A stretch of DNA of 64,000 nucleotides from Globodera rostochiensis (Eukaryota; Nematoda; Chromadorea; Rhabditida; Heteroderidae), in the NCBI GenBank assembly GCA_018350325.1, contig JAEVLN010000001.1:1-64000 (forward strand), written 5' to 3'. The notes below the pieces were generated by a model that had not been told where the DNA came from, did no database searches, and worked only from the letters and a program-made list of their open reading frames with translations. Positions 10,361 to 22,871 of this stretch are shown here, piece after piece. Each line of letters opens with the position of its first letter. Positions within the stretch are counted from its first letter, which is position 1. A program made the translations under genes and the position numbers.

Positions 10361-13300
10361 AAGTACATAAATGGGACATTAGAGAGAGGACCCATTTTAT
10401 GCGGTTAAGAAGAAAGAATTGCTTTGCTTTTCTTCATTCTCCAACCCCACATATTTTACCCATTGAATTCCCCCCCCCCCCCAACAAACGATCTTCGACC
10501 AAAATTGACTCGGTCAAACTCCGTAAATCACTAACAAATCTTAAGCATCGTTAGACTTTTGTTATAATGAATAATACCCATTTCTGCTGTCAGAATTCCA
10601 CATAATGTAAAATGTACGACTTTACTTCTAGTATTTTGTCCAAAGGTTTCGTTTATTCGTGCATATTCCCCCCCCCCCCCCCTCCCTCTCCCCCTTCCCC
10701 CCCCCTTCCCCTTCCCCTCCCCCTTCCCCTCCCCTCCCCCCCCCCCCCCCCCTCCGTCCTCTTTCCAAATCAAATTCCCCCCTTTTTGGTGTCCAAATTC
10801 GTCCCCCCCTTCCTCTCCCTTCTTTCTGCAATTTGCTGATCACCCTCGGGCAATTCCCCCCCCCCCCGCCCATCTCCACCGAATTCGCCTTCACCGTCGT
10901 CATCAGCAGCAAGGCCACCCCAGTCATTGTTCCTCCCAATTGGTCCCATTCCCCCCCCTGCCCTCCTCTCTTCCATTCCATTCCATTCTCGGCTGTCCCA
11001 TTTCTCCCCTATTTTCCCCGAGGCAATAGTAGCAAATCAAACCGGTTCCTCCTTCTCTCCTCTTCTCCCACCAATCACTTTCACTTCCCCAAACGTGAAA
11101 CTTTGAAAGACCTTAGACGAAGAGGCCCTTGCTTCCCTCTCTTCATGCACCTCCCAGCCTTTGCTTCCATCGGAGAGTGCCCAGGTCCATTGTTCATCTC
11201 CCCTTCCCCTTCCCGGGGTGTTCTTCTCGATCGTTTCCCCCCCCCCCTCTTCGGGTTCTTCTGTCTGTGGTCCATTTCTTCTTTCTTCCCTCCCACTGAC
11301 CCCCACCACCGCCCGCTTTTGTTTCTCTTTTTTGCTCTCATTTCCTTCTCTCCCCCCCCCCCTCCTCCTCTCCCCCAGTAATTCTCATTTTCTGCCATTT
11401 TATTCCCTTCCCCTTCGGCCAATGGTCATTCATCGGCCGACCACCCCCCCCCCCCCCCCCCCTCATTCACTTTCCGCCAAAAGAAGTGCGGAAGATGCAA
11501 AGAGTGAGTGGATGGATTACAGCGGACATCGAAGAATGCCGATGGGGATAAATCTATTGCCTCCAAAAACAAATCATTCGGCTGATCCAACCGAACTCCA
11601 ATGCCAGAGACTCAATTCTTTTAAAGGGTTTGTGACAGCTGACATACAATCTTTTATGCATTTTGCGACTGTTTTGTTAAAAAGCATTTTAAATGCCAAA
11701 AAAAAAGAAAATTGATTAATCAATGCAAATTTTGAGTGGAGCGTCGCTTATTCTTCAAATGACCAAATGTTCCAAAAAGTGCCAGAGCTCCAATTTTGGA
11801 GAGCTTCCATTGACTACCAATTACCCCCCTCCCTCCCCCCGCCCCCCTCCCCCCCCCCCACCTAACTCTTCTTCACTTCCATTACCATTGGCCGTAAATA
11901 AATCAGTCCAGTGGGGTCGGATGGGTGCAACGCAACGGTGGTGATTCCATCCATCCCACTGGTTGGAGGTGGGCAAATTGTTGGAATGGGGATGGCAAAG
12001 TTGATGCCAAAAATGATTTATGGGCAGAATGCCCTCGGGCAATTGATGGGTCTCCCCCGAGGGCCGACGGCACTTTGGCAAATCTGTCTTGTGAGACGTG
12101 GCCTTCTTCGGATGCAGCGACCCCTTATGGCTTTGGATGGTCCAGTGATCGCTCGCATTGGCCACAACCACAGCCGCTGCTTCTAATGCTTCTTCATCAT
12201 TTGCATCGTTTTGCTTTTGCTTTCCCACAATTTTTCCTCTCCAATTCAATTATTATGCCATTTGCCGTTCCTTTCCGTTATTCGCCCGCCGTCCATCCTT
12301 TTTTTGGCCTTCCATCCCCAAGTTTTTTTTCGCACATTTCTCCATTTTACATTCGCTTCGCTACAATTCACTGTAAATTTACCTATCTTTTCCCTTCCGC
12401 CCGCCGTTTGTGGGCATTTCTTTTCCGAGCGAAAGTTAAAAAACAGCGGTCGTTGAAATGAATGAATGAATGGAATAAAGTGTTGGACGGGGGGGGGGGG
12501 AGATCTATTCTAACGATAAGGCCGCCCGAGAAGGGAATCTTCCCCATCCCTTTAGGGGAAGGATGGGATGATAGTCGGATGGATGGCGAGGGGCTGGGGG
12601 GGGGATGAGTTCATTTCACTTCCGTGAAGATTCAGCCGGCGTCATCCCCTCTCCCCCTCTCACCTCTCTTGAGCCGTCTCCAAATTTCGACTGCGTTGGG
12701 TTGGCACGTTTAGGGGGGAATTGCACATCATTTTGTTTGTTGATGGAAGGTGTAAAGTCTGAGGGAGTGTCTCCCCCCCCCCCTTTGTTACTATTGGGGG
12801 TGTTTTGTTTATTTTTACACATTGGGGGAGGGGGGAGGGGGGAGAAGAGGGGGGGGGGGGGAATCCCCGATCAATTCTCACGGGCTGAAAATTCCCACGC
12901 ACGCTTCAGCAGTAGGGATATTGCCAATCACGCGATTGTTAGGTAATTGTTGACCATGTGCTATGTTTTCTTGAATCCTTTCCGTCTCTCTCTCTCTCTG
13001 CCTTCTCCTTTTGAAGTGCTTTTTAGTTCACAGTTAAGTTCCCCCCCCCCCTCGCCACTCTTTTCTCCACCGTCCAACGGATCACTTCCATTTGAGTTTG
13101 GAAATCTGCAATGAGAGGAAACAGTTGTCGGGATTCAGAGCAGTAAAGGCAGTGAATTAATTGTCCATTCGGTGGCCGTCCCTTCCCTCCCCTCGGGCGA
13201 TGTGTGTCCATTGCACAGTTGTTCAAATCCGAGTAAAAGCCCCAAGGGAACTTAAGCATTGACCAGCAGCCGATCACACGCAAACTGACCCCTCAAAGTC

Positions 13301-14110
13301 GCCCCCCCCTCTCTCTGTTCTCTGACCAATCCACTCCCCCCCCCAGATTGGGCCCGCATCCCCCCCCCCCTCTTTGTTCTCTGATAAATCCACTTCCCCC
13401 CCCCCAGATTGGGCCCGCATCCCCCCCCCCCTCGCGACTTCCGTTCATCCTTTGAGTCCCCCTCCCCCAATTAATATTTCCTCCCCCCTCCCACCGCTCA
13501 GTCCCCCCCCCCGTTCATCGTCCTCCCTCCCTCTTTCTCTTCTGTTCTCATTTTCGTTTGGTAACGGCCGATAGTCCCATCGCATCGTTTCGTCGCCTCC
13601 GGGCCCTGCCTTATCACCCAGGGGAGTGCGCGAATCAATCAAAAGCTGTTCAGCGTCGTTTCGAGAGTGATTGGGTCGGGTCGAGGGTTAATCAAAGGAA
13701 AGTGTCGCCCCTCGCCTCCCCCCACTCACCCCATTTTACTCCCTCCCCTCCTCCGACCATACTTCTTCAGTTTTCTTCCATCATCCCCTGTTTACCCCTC
13801 GCTCCCCCCCCCCCCTAAATTCCTGATACCCCTACCCCCCCCCCCCCCCTCCCCCTCCCCCTCCCCCAATACCCCCCCCCCCCCTCCTCCCCCTCCCCGA
13901 ATACTCACCCAACGGCGGAAAGGGCTTCCTTTTGGCGCAGTGCCTTATCTCCTTCCCTTAAGCCAAATGCACTCCATTTTAATTCTCATTACGTTACTTA
14001 TGGGTACTGTATTCAGTTGCGAAAGTCTTTCTTTGACAAGCCAAAATGTTTCTCATCTCGTTACAAGCAAACTGACAATTTGCAAATAAAACAGCAAAGA
14101 TTCTTCCATT
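10361..14110. other. C/G-tract-rich region without a recognisable gene
   Basis: Dominated by long C or G homopolymers (about 10668-10760, 10857, 11440-11462, 12489, 13830-13890) and low-complexity C/T sequence. Two near-identical copies of a segment containing CAGATTGGGCCCGCATCC lie at 13340-13430. Between 11911 and 12186 all three + frames and one - frame are open, but none gives a protein I recognise. It may hold the promoter and a 5' exon of the zinc-finger gene at 14.2 kb. Confidence 0.4.
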
Positions 14111-14222
14111 TTTCAGATTCTTTTGCTCTCTCGAATTCGGTGCCAATGCCATTTTGAAGGGCTTAGTGAAGTGCCTGGCACCACCGCTCTCCAATTCTTC
14201 GGCACTGCCCCATTCCGTCTCA

Positions 14223-17129
14223 ATGGAAACGCGACCGATGCCGCCGCCGCCGCCCATTTGTCCCGCGTCTTTGCACCGAACGGACGTCGTGGAAACTTGC
14301 GTCCCTTTTGCGGCATTCCCCTCGGCGGGCTGCCAACCGCAACTCTGCGACCACCAGCAACGAATTGTCCAAAACCACCATCAGCAATTGGTCGTAGACT
14401 CCGAAAACGAACTGTTTCAGATGGGACAACAACAGCAAAAAGTGAACGTCCCCCCGTCAAAAGTAACCGAATTCCGTTTGGAAATGCAATCGGCCCCTCG
14501 TAAGCCTCTTTTCAGACAAAATTAGAATTCCGAGAATCGAACATTCGATCTCTTCCTAACAGGATTGTCTCAACAAAATCCGCCGGTGTCAGTGTCAAGT
14601 TCGACCTGTGCCGCGCTCGACTACTTCTCTCTGTTTCTTCCTCAGCATGAGGACATCTTCCACTCGTTCGGAGACGCCCCGCCGCCGCCGCCTTCTTTGC
14701 TGTCTGGCGAAGGCGTGGCCAACTCACAAACAGTGCAAAATAGAGAAGGAGAAGGCTCTTACCTTTGTGAAGACCCAACTTCCTCCTCCGCTTCGTCCGT
14801 TTCCTCCGTCCCAACGATTTATTCGACGGCTTATTCCTCCTCTTCCGCCAAAACCTCAGCAACGGCCTCAACTTCGTCTTCGGTGGCAGCAAAGTCACAA
14901 GATCGGAAGAGGCCGTACCCGTGCTCGACTTGCGACTCGCGATTCGGTTCCAAAATGGAATTGGAGGAGCATCAGAACTCGCACACCGGAATGAAGCCAT
15001 TCCAATGCGACGTATTCATTCATGCACAGCTCAACAAATTATTCTTTTTATTTTGTTAGGTTTGCCAATCACGATTCAATCGGCGGTCCACGTTATGGAA
15101 TCACAAACGAATTCACAGCGATGCGAAGCCGTTCAAATGCACAGTGTGTCAGATGCAATTCAAGTGGAAAAATTCGTTGAAATGCCATAAGTAATTAATT
15201 ATTGTTGAATTGAGCGAAGTTTCCCAAATTAAATAATAATTCCATTTATCTCCCAAAGGGAAATGCATTTGCGCAAGAACGAATTAACCCAAGGCGCGAT
15301 GCCCGACGCCGACTCGCAACTTCTTACTTATGCAACGGCTGCAAAAAAAACCATTGTAATTTTTGGCAGTTTTTTGATTATTAATTTGTGAAATAATTGC
15401 AATGTCCGAAGGAATCGCTCAGTGCCCTCGAGACCCTCGGGGCGTCCTCCTCGGGCGCTGTGCTTCCCCCTCCGTCGGCAATGGCACTGCTCCCTCATTC
15501 GGCAGCCCCCTCCAGACTTTTGACATGCGCCGGTACACCGCGAAAGAGGGCTCCGCCAAAGAACGGCGGAGTAAACGGAAAGGGCCTCAAAATTGGCAAA
15601 GGCAACGCTCCGGTGGAACGGAGGAAGGGCGGCAAAGGAGGGGGAGACGGCACGACGACTGCGATGGTGGCCGTCTCGGGAGCACAGCCATTCAGCGTCA
15701 ATTTGTTTCCCTTCGGAGTTGGGGACACGTCGACGGTTGTGCCTGAGATGGTGCAGCTGAAGAAGGAGCCGAAAAACGTGCAACATGCCGAGGAGCTTGC
15801 CGCACTGCGACGGGAACAGGCACTCCAACAACGGCACCAGCAACAGCATCCCCCGACTGGGTGATCAGAGTTTTCTGTTTTGCTCAATTGCCTTTCAGAT
15901 TCAATCTGTTCCCCCTCCAATGTGGAGTCGAGACAGTCACAACTGGAAATGCTTCCCACAATCAGCAGCACAATGCTCCAGGTACTGGTCCAATTCCCCA
16001 ACAGCAACCGCAGCACTTTTTCGCTCCGAATCAGGTAGCGTTTTTTTCACAACTTTACAGACAGATTTTCTAACCAGCAAATTCCGTTGGTGATGGATCA
16101 GCAACATCAGCACATCCACCATCACCAGATGAACAGCAACAATGACCATCAGCTTCAAAATAAGCAGCAATATCAGCAGCAACAGCAGTTGGACCTCCAA
16201 TTGAGCCAACTGGTAGACCCGTCCATGTTGCTCCAGGACTTCCAACTCGCACAATCTGGCACGGGCGGCATCAATGGCCAAGTTGGCATGATGCCCTTCC
16301 TTGGGTTCGACCTTCAACAACAGCTGAACTCGTTGACAACGGCACAATTATCTGGATCGGAACAACTAAACAACTCTGCGGATGTGCGTTTTTTGTGCTG
16401 CCCATTTGTTCCGACTAAATCACTTAATGTTGGTATTTCGATGCCGCCGATTTAAGACAAATGCCGGCGAATCCCCCAAAGTAGTCACCGGACTCACTAA
16501 TTTCGGGCATTTCAGTGCAATTCATCCACTTTGCCCTCAACTGTCTCCACATCCGTTTCGGTGATTTTTTCGTCCCCATCCGTCCCTTGCACATCATCCC
16601 CATCCTTCTTCGTCCCCTCTTCCTCCTCCAACCATTGTTTTGCCAATCCTTGCCAACCTTCAACGTCAACGGAAGTGTTGCTGAACGGGTACCATCATCA
16701 GGTCCGGTTTCTCAATCATGCTTTCACTCCCTTTCTCATTATCACTCCATCTGTCCATAGTTTCAGTTTGGCACCAACTCAATGCGCCTTTTGTCGTCGG
16801 CAGCTAAAGTGCCACAGCAAAAGCAACCAATTAACGAAGTCGAATGCCAGCACGACCGACAGCCATTCGGCTTCGACGGATTCTGCACGACTGCGAACGG
16901 AGGGGCTGAATTGGAAGAGTTCGGAATCCGAAACAATGGTCCACAGCTCCAAATGTTCGGACAACAACAGCAACACTTCACACAAACCGGCCAATTCGGA
17001 CAGCTGCACGAGGGCACTGATCAGCACCGTTTCGCCCAAATATCTTCGGGACAAATGCTGGAGGTCAAACAGATCAAAGCGGAGGAGCAGCAACAGCCGA
17101 AAGGGTCGACGGTGGCCATGTCTTACTAG
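14223..17129 (+). CDS. C2H2 zinc-finger transcription factor with Gln-rich tail
   Basis: Nine exons join in frame to about 797 residues: 14223..14499, 14563..15011, 15060..15190, 15259..15355, 15412..15860, 15899..16034, 16078..16383, 16516..16701 and 16767..17129. Three adjacent C2H2 fingers start YPCSTCDSRFGSKMELEEH, FQCDVCQSRFNRRSTLWNH and FKCTVCQMQFKWKNSLKCH, with TGEKP-like linkers (TGMKP, SDAKP). They bind DNA in the nucleus (family knowledge). N-terminal to them are poly-Pro and Ser-rich segments. The C-terminal half is rich in Gln and His, typical of activation domains. LKKEP and IKAEE fit the sumoylation consensus. The true start may lie in an upstream exon, because the frame is open to an acceptor at 14116; ATG 14223 is the first in frame. 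The fingers recall nematode PAT-9-type proteins, but I cannot settle the orthology. Confidence 0.85.
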
Positions 17130-17602
17130 TAAGCCCGCCTCCAATCAAAGACAAGATTTCTGATTGCTTCGACTTTATCCCTCTGATCATTCACTTCTTT
17201 TCGTCTCACATTCACCTAGCTGCCTTTTTAATAAAAATTCGGCGAAATGCCGATAGCTCATGCATGAATTTTATGAAGTGCCTGTAAAACCAAAAGGGTC
17301 TTCTGATGGCTTTTCACTCCTTTCCCGACAATCGGCGTTTACTCATTTTCTCGTCCCAATTTGCATTCTTTTCAACAATGATATCGAAAAAAACACTATT
17401 ACTTCGATAAATTTCGAAAACGATAATTTAGCTTCATTTTTTGGTTGAAGAGGCTTAATTTTCAAGGCGCATCAAATTCGGTTCCAAGGAGTGGCATTTT
17501 TTCGGTAACCATAATTTAAATATTGTATCGATAACTGATTTAATTTAAGGCGAAGCGACTTTTAGCACAAAAAACATTTAGGGATAATTTGAATTACTTT
17601 AT
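17130..17602. other. 3' flank of the zinc-finger gene
   Basis: AT-rich sequence with an AATAAAA at about 17229 that could serve as a poly(A) signal. No further gene is seen. Confidence 0.45.
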
Positions 17603-17611
17603 AAATTAAAC

Positions 17612-17996
17612 GGTAAAATATCAACTCGTTCCCCTTTGCCCAACTTTTTTGGACTTTTTGCATTATAACTTTTTTTCTAGCGAACCAAATAATTTATTTT
17701 TGGTATCATTCGAAAGCAAACACTCAGTAGAAGCTATTAACAAGCAAAAGCTAACCGATTGGCCAAATGACAAAAAAGTTATGGCCCGAAAATCAGAAAG
17801 TTTGAGTTTTGTGACCAGAATGGCCATAACTTTTTTGCCATTCGGCCAATCGGTTAGCTTTTGCTTATTAATAGCTTCTACTGAGTGTTTGCTTTCGAAT
17901 GATACCAAAAATAAATTATTTGGTTCGCTAGAAAAAAAGTTATAATGCAAAAAGTTCAAAAAAGTTGGGCAAAGGGGAACGAGTTGATACTCGTCC
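17612..17996. mobile_element. Fold-back element, arms about 180 bp, GG-ended
   Basis: Near-perfect inverted repeat from GGTAAAATATCAACTCGTTC to its complement, with almost no unique centre. It is flanked by the 9-mer AAATTAAAC at 17603-17611 and 17997-18005. No coding capacity. GG ends with an 8-9-bp duplication fit Merlin-like DNA transposons, but class assignment from ends alone is tentative. Confidence 0.8.
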
Positions 17997-18005
17997 AAAT
18001 TAAAC

Positions 18006-18630
18006 TAGGGTTGCACGGGACCGGGACTTACCGGGACCAGAAAAACCGGGATCGGGACCAGGGCCAAGATTTTCAACCGGGACCGGGACTTTTCAAGAGA
18101 GGGAATGGTAAAACAAAAAAATTTTTGTTATTCAAAAGTATCTTCCTCATTGTCTTTAACTTCAATTTTATCATATATTTTTTTAGATTCTAGTTAACTT
18201 TTAAGGGGTGGGGTTCGGCGGTGTCGATAGGCGCCGCCGAGAAAAATTTTTGAAATTTTGACTCAATTTTAAAGAAATTTGCAACCAAAATTAAGCATTT
18301 TGCTTCGAACGTAAGAGTGGAGGATGTCCGGCGGTGCCGACAGGCGCCGTATTAGAATATTTGTTAAAAAATGTTATTAATGAGGGAATGCCTATTTGAG
18401 TAGATGGGAAAACCAATAAGTAAGTAATTGCACTCAAGCGGGTTTGAACCCAAAACATAACATAAAACTCACCAGAGGGAAACCACTAGGTCATCGATCT
18501 ACTTGGGAGACATTCAGTAAAAATGGTTGAAATTGTCGCTCGATGATGCCATCATTAGGGGTGTAAATTTAGTCCCAGTCCCGGCGGGACCAAAAAACCG
18601 GTAAATCCCATCCCGGTCCCGTGCAACTCT
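18006..18630. mobile_element. hAT-like MITE sharing its target site with the neighbouring element
   Basis: Termini TAGGGTTGCACGGGAC and GTCCCGTGCAACTCT are inverted. The flanks are AAATTAAAC at 17997-18005 and 18631-18639, the same 9-mer that flanks the preceding fold-back. The interior holds two copies of the dispersed CGGCGGTGCCGA motif (18215, 18329). A reverse-strand tRNA-like piece at about 18430-18520 has a B-box-like GGTTCAAACCC. Confidence 0.75.
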
Positions 18631-18639
18631 AAATTAAAC

Positions 18640-19390
18640 ACTAAAACTAATGTTAACGTTTCAATCAAACCACCCGACCAGTGCCAAATGTTTGAAATGA
18701 GCAAAATATTGTACACCACCGCCATTCATTGTAATGCACATGCAAATAAATAAATGCCTCCAAAAAGCGAATAAAATTATTAGCAATTAAAATGAGTAAT
18801 TAATTCTGAACTAAAATGGTTGTTGGTTGATATGCGTGTGAAGGGAGAGAGGGAGGGAGAGAAGCAACAATTGGATGGAATGAGCGAATTATTTGAGAAA
18901 TAATGACGACAACCAAATAAATGCAAATGCTAACGAAATGTACTCAAAATGAGAATAAAAAAAGGCATCCGCCCGCCCGCCCGCCCATCAGACGCTGTAT
19001 TTCTTTTTGTCCGCTGTCGGTGTAATGGAAGAAGCGCTTTTACGGCAGCAAAATCTGAGTGGAAAAGATCAAAAAGGGAAGAAAAAAAGCGATGTGACGG
19101 GCTGAAGCCGATTATTTTTTATCAACAAAATAAATTGAATTTAAAACATTAAAAACAACACAAACAAAATTTCGAAACAAAATTTTTAATTAAATTAATT
19201 TGGAGTGAACGTGAGACAGACAGACGATCACATCGCTTTCTTCTACTTCTTTCTAAACGATCAACCACAAAATAAAAATGCTCAGAATTTTCCTATTTAC
19301 TATTTCTTTACAGCAAATAACTGGAAAGAAAAATGAAAAGATAATAAAGAACAATGTGAAACAACAGCAAAAGGTCGGTGTTATAGTAAA
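18640..19390. other. AT-rich intergenic sequence
   Basis: AT-rich with A-tracts. One 67-residue open frame has no recognisable features. No gene called. Confidence 0.45.
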
Positions 19391-19760
19391 TAGTGCCCGA
19401 CCGGGATCCCGCTGAGATTTTTACGGGATCCCGACCCCGTATCCCGAGTTTTTAGGCTACGGGGATGGGATCCCGACCCCGTATCCCGAGTTTTTAGGCT
19501 ACGGGGATGGGATCCCGACCCCGTATCCCGAGTTTTTAGGCTACCGGGATGGGATCCCGACCCCGTATCCCGAGTTTTTAGGCTACCGGGATGGGATCCC
19601 GACCCCGTATCCCGAGTTTTTAGGCTACCGGGATGGGATCCCGACCCCGTATCCCGAGTTTTTAGGCTACCGGGATGGGATCCCGACCCGAGATCCCGCT
19701 CGGATCTCTTTTCGCTAATCCCGGCCCCCGTACCACGAATTTTCGTTTGTCGGGCACTAG
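19391..19760. mobile_element. Inverted-ended element made of 41-bp tandem repeats
   Basis: Ends TAGTGCCCGAC and GTCGGGCACTA are perfect inverted repeats. Between them are about six copies of a 41-bp unit, CCGACCCCGTATCCCGAGTT plus TTTAGGCTACCGGGATGGGAT. The flanking 8-mers match at only 5 of 8 positions, so the element class is uncertain. Confidence 0.65.
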
Positions 19761-19898
19761 TGTTAAATGCTAAACATTAAAAAAGTAATGCCAACCATTA
19801 AAAAAGTAATGCCAAACTGTGTGCCCCATTATTTGAAATTGTAATATGTGCCCAAAAGACGCCCCATCTGTGGAACCAAACGCTAAGAATAAGTCTGC

Positions 19899-22871
19899 CT
19901 ACACTTTGTAATCGTTCATATAGTAGAAGGTCTTCCAGAATTTGCTCCTGTTTTGTCTGTATTTGAAGTAGACGACGAACAGAGCAATAGCGAACAGTCC
20001 GAGCCACACAAATTGGAAGTGCGCCCGGTTGGGAGTGCCTAAAGGGTCGGTGACTTTCCGTCGGCCTCCCCTCCCCCACCTCCGAAATCGTCGTCGATGC
20101 TCTTCCATTGGTGCTTAAAACCGCCCTCTTCTTGTTGAAGGCGTATCCTCGACTCAATCTCATCCAAATTGTCAATCTAAATTCCAATATCACTTTACTT
20201 GAATGCGTTATTGGAGATATTCCATGTCCAAAAAGTGAGGGGGTACCGCCCGGTGGTCCAACTCACTTTGGCGGCCATCGGCTCGAATTTGGGGTTCAGT
20301 CTTCGATTTGCCACCTTCTCAACTTTTCCATTTGCAAATTCCTTCACCGTATAGCTGGCCAATGGCTTAAAATAAAAAAATGAAAACTTTAACAAAAAAA
20401 ACTCACTTTGTAATTGTCAGTCCGAATATCGGAATAATATTTGATGAGAAATTGGAGGACTTTTCGCTCGTCGAATCCGCCATTTGAGTCCCGACACTCA
20501 GAGCAAAGTTTTGGCGGTGGAAATTGTTGTTTTTGGAAGTACGGGTCCTCGCTGGCCTCTCCCTTCAGTCGTCTGTTGACTTTGTTGTGGCCACGCCAAA
20601 GCCACAAAACGACGTCCTCTTAAGGAAATCATTCATCAATAACGAAGCCGAAAATGTCAAATTGCCGAAAACAAAAAACCGGTCCAAAATTTTCACTAGA
20701 ATATTTTAATTCTTCGGCCCTGAAACCTGAACGATGGACACTCAAAAGACCATCTTCTTGGGCCATTTTGTCAAAATTTTTTGAGCAGACTTCGCAACTG
20801 AGAAATTGGACAACAAATTGGTGGATGGGCTCCAACACTTCTCCGACCGGATCAAAACTCGGACCTTGAAGATAAAAGTGGCATTCAAAACCGATTAGTC
20901 AGTGACAATTTCACTTTCGTGCCGTTCTTTGTACGCCTGAACCGTCAAAAGATGGAAAAGGGTCCAAAGTCCGCAGGTGTAACCCCGCAAATACGGCTTG
21001 GACCCGCGACATGCCATGAACGAAGTGTTCGAAGGGATGGGATGTCCCAAATCGCTCTAAACAATTGTTTTGTCAAATTGCATTTTCTGCATCTTCCTCA
21101 CTTGAATTTGTTCCAATGTCGACAAATATTTATCAGTTACCACCACCGGCTGATGCTGTGTAGACAGCCATTCGTCCAAACGATAAAAAAGACGACGGAC
21201 CGGTGTCGAACCGGGCCCATGAAGACGAAGCAAATGCACCTTTTGTGGGTGGTGATGGGGGAGAGTTTAACAGAAATTCAAAGTGATTGAACCTACAAAT
21301 CTTTTCAGCGCGGTCAGTTCGGTGTTACCAAGCACCGGATTGCGAGGGACTTCCACGGAGAACAAATAATGAAAAGCACTGATCAGATCCAGATACTGGA
21401 CCTAAACAAACAAGCAAATCATAGTGATCAGAAATTGATCCACCACCTCGAATTGGTTCCAGTTCACTTCTGTCGGGGCCGATTCCCTCTCACCTTGCTG
21501 GAGAACGTCCGTTTTCGTTCCCTTTTCATTTGGGGTTAAAAATGGGCCAATAAACAGAACTAACCCTAAGCGACTCGAGTGGAGACAAATCGGACTTAGG
21601 ATAGGGCTCCAACAATTCGTCCAATTTGCGCTGCATTTCGATCCAAGACTCAATCGGGGTGGAGTTACTGTGAAAACAATAAATAGGTAATTTGGCCCAA
21701 AATGCTTTTAGATATTACTCAGCCGACGTGTAAATCGGGTGATCCGCGCTCAAACGAGAAAACACAATAAGTGCCGGAGTTGTCGGATTCGTCCCGGCAA
21801 ATTTACCCACAATTTGCGAATGCGATGACGAACAAAGCGAAAGGGCTATTTGGAGATCCCCGGCGTAATTGAGCATCAGCTGAGAAATGGGAACGAACGA
21901 TGACAACAATCGGCTTGGCTTTAGTGTCCCACAGAATAAGCTTCGGTTGCGGGCTCTTTGTCCACAATCACACCCAAAAGATGGGCGTTTTTATTAGCGG
22001 CCGACCAAAGGTCAGAGAGCGAACTGTCGCTGAATGAGTCGAATTGTTCTTTACCATTTCAGACCCCCCCCCACCTCGGTTCGAATCGCAATTTTGGCCA
22101 ACTTTCGGGCGCAATTCCCTTGTCAAAGTCCATTTTGGCCCAATGCGCGATCTTCGAAGCGACCAATGGCAGGTTCCGTTTGTCCTCCTCGAAAAGAACG
22201 GCGTCGTCTTTCCCTTTGGCATTAACGTGGAAGTACTGAAAAGACCGGCAACCAATAAAAGGGCAATTCCGAAAAGAATGGCACTTTTAGGGTGGGGAAA
22301 GCGTCAATTGCGTGTTCCCGACAGATCGGGGCGTTAATTTCATCGGCACAGTTAAACACCGCGACGACAACGGCATTGCGCCAATTCTTGACCATCCTAA
22401 GATAATTTCAAAAGTTAAAAAAATTCGGACCCCCCCCCCCCTCCTTTTTGCAAATCGATTAAAATCTCAATAAAAATTAAGAAAAACTTACGTTGCAAAT
22501 CGAACAAAGTGAGGTTTGTACTCGATGCAATGTCCGCACCAACTCGAGTAGAATTCGACAAAGAATGCCATCGGCTGAATGCAAAAACATTTAAATCCAA
22601 ATCTCCCTTATCACGATTTAAACAGTAACAAAAGCTGTTTTATGTTAACGGACGACAGGCAGTATAAACGTGTTAAATATATGTTCCAAAAATCTCGACT
22701 TCTGCCGATTACCTTACGATAAACTGTACTGTCGAACGAATTAACGTCGAGTTCCAAAACATTGTCAGCGGGCCCGTAGAGAGTGGGACGGTCGTTGGAT
22801 TTTGACGGCACCAAAAAAGTGAGGAGGAGGAGGAAAATGCTGAACAAATCGCCCCTCCGCGAACCGTTCAT
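19899..22871 (-). CDS. qsox: Quiescin sulfhydryl oxidase (QSOX)
   Basis: Makes disulfides in secretory proteins, passing electrons from thiols through a thioredoxin domain to FAD and oxygen (family knowledge). Sixteen exons join in frame to 673 residues. In gene order: 22713..22871, 22492..22574, 22285..22396, 22075..22235, 21933..22029, 21719..21879, 21565..21667, 21447..21521, 21297..21401, 21102..21239, 20915..21056, 20727..20864, 20407..20618, 20267..20365, 20080..20176 and 19899..20038. Visible parts: a signal peptide, a thioredoxin domain with [16 protein letters not shown], then the Erv/ALR FAD domain with [20 protein letters not shown], the proximal SCEVC pair, [17 protein letters not shown] and a C-terminal CSEC. 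A single transmembrane helix follows ([16 protein letters not shown]). All three CxxC pairs are intact. XPG lies upstream on the same strand, about 1.1 kb away. Confidence 0.95.

Noticed and set aside
10531..11422. Pro-rich or Gly-rich proteins around the C-tracts
   Set aside because: Low complexity and open in several frames, with no conserved motif and no splice-supported partner.
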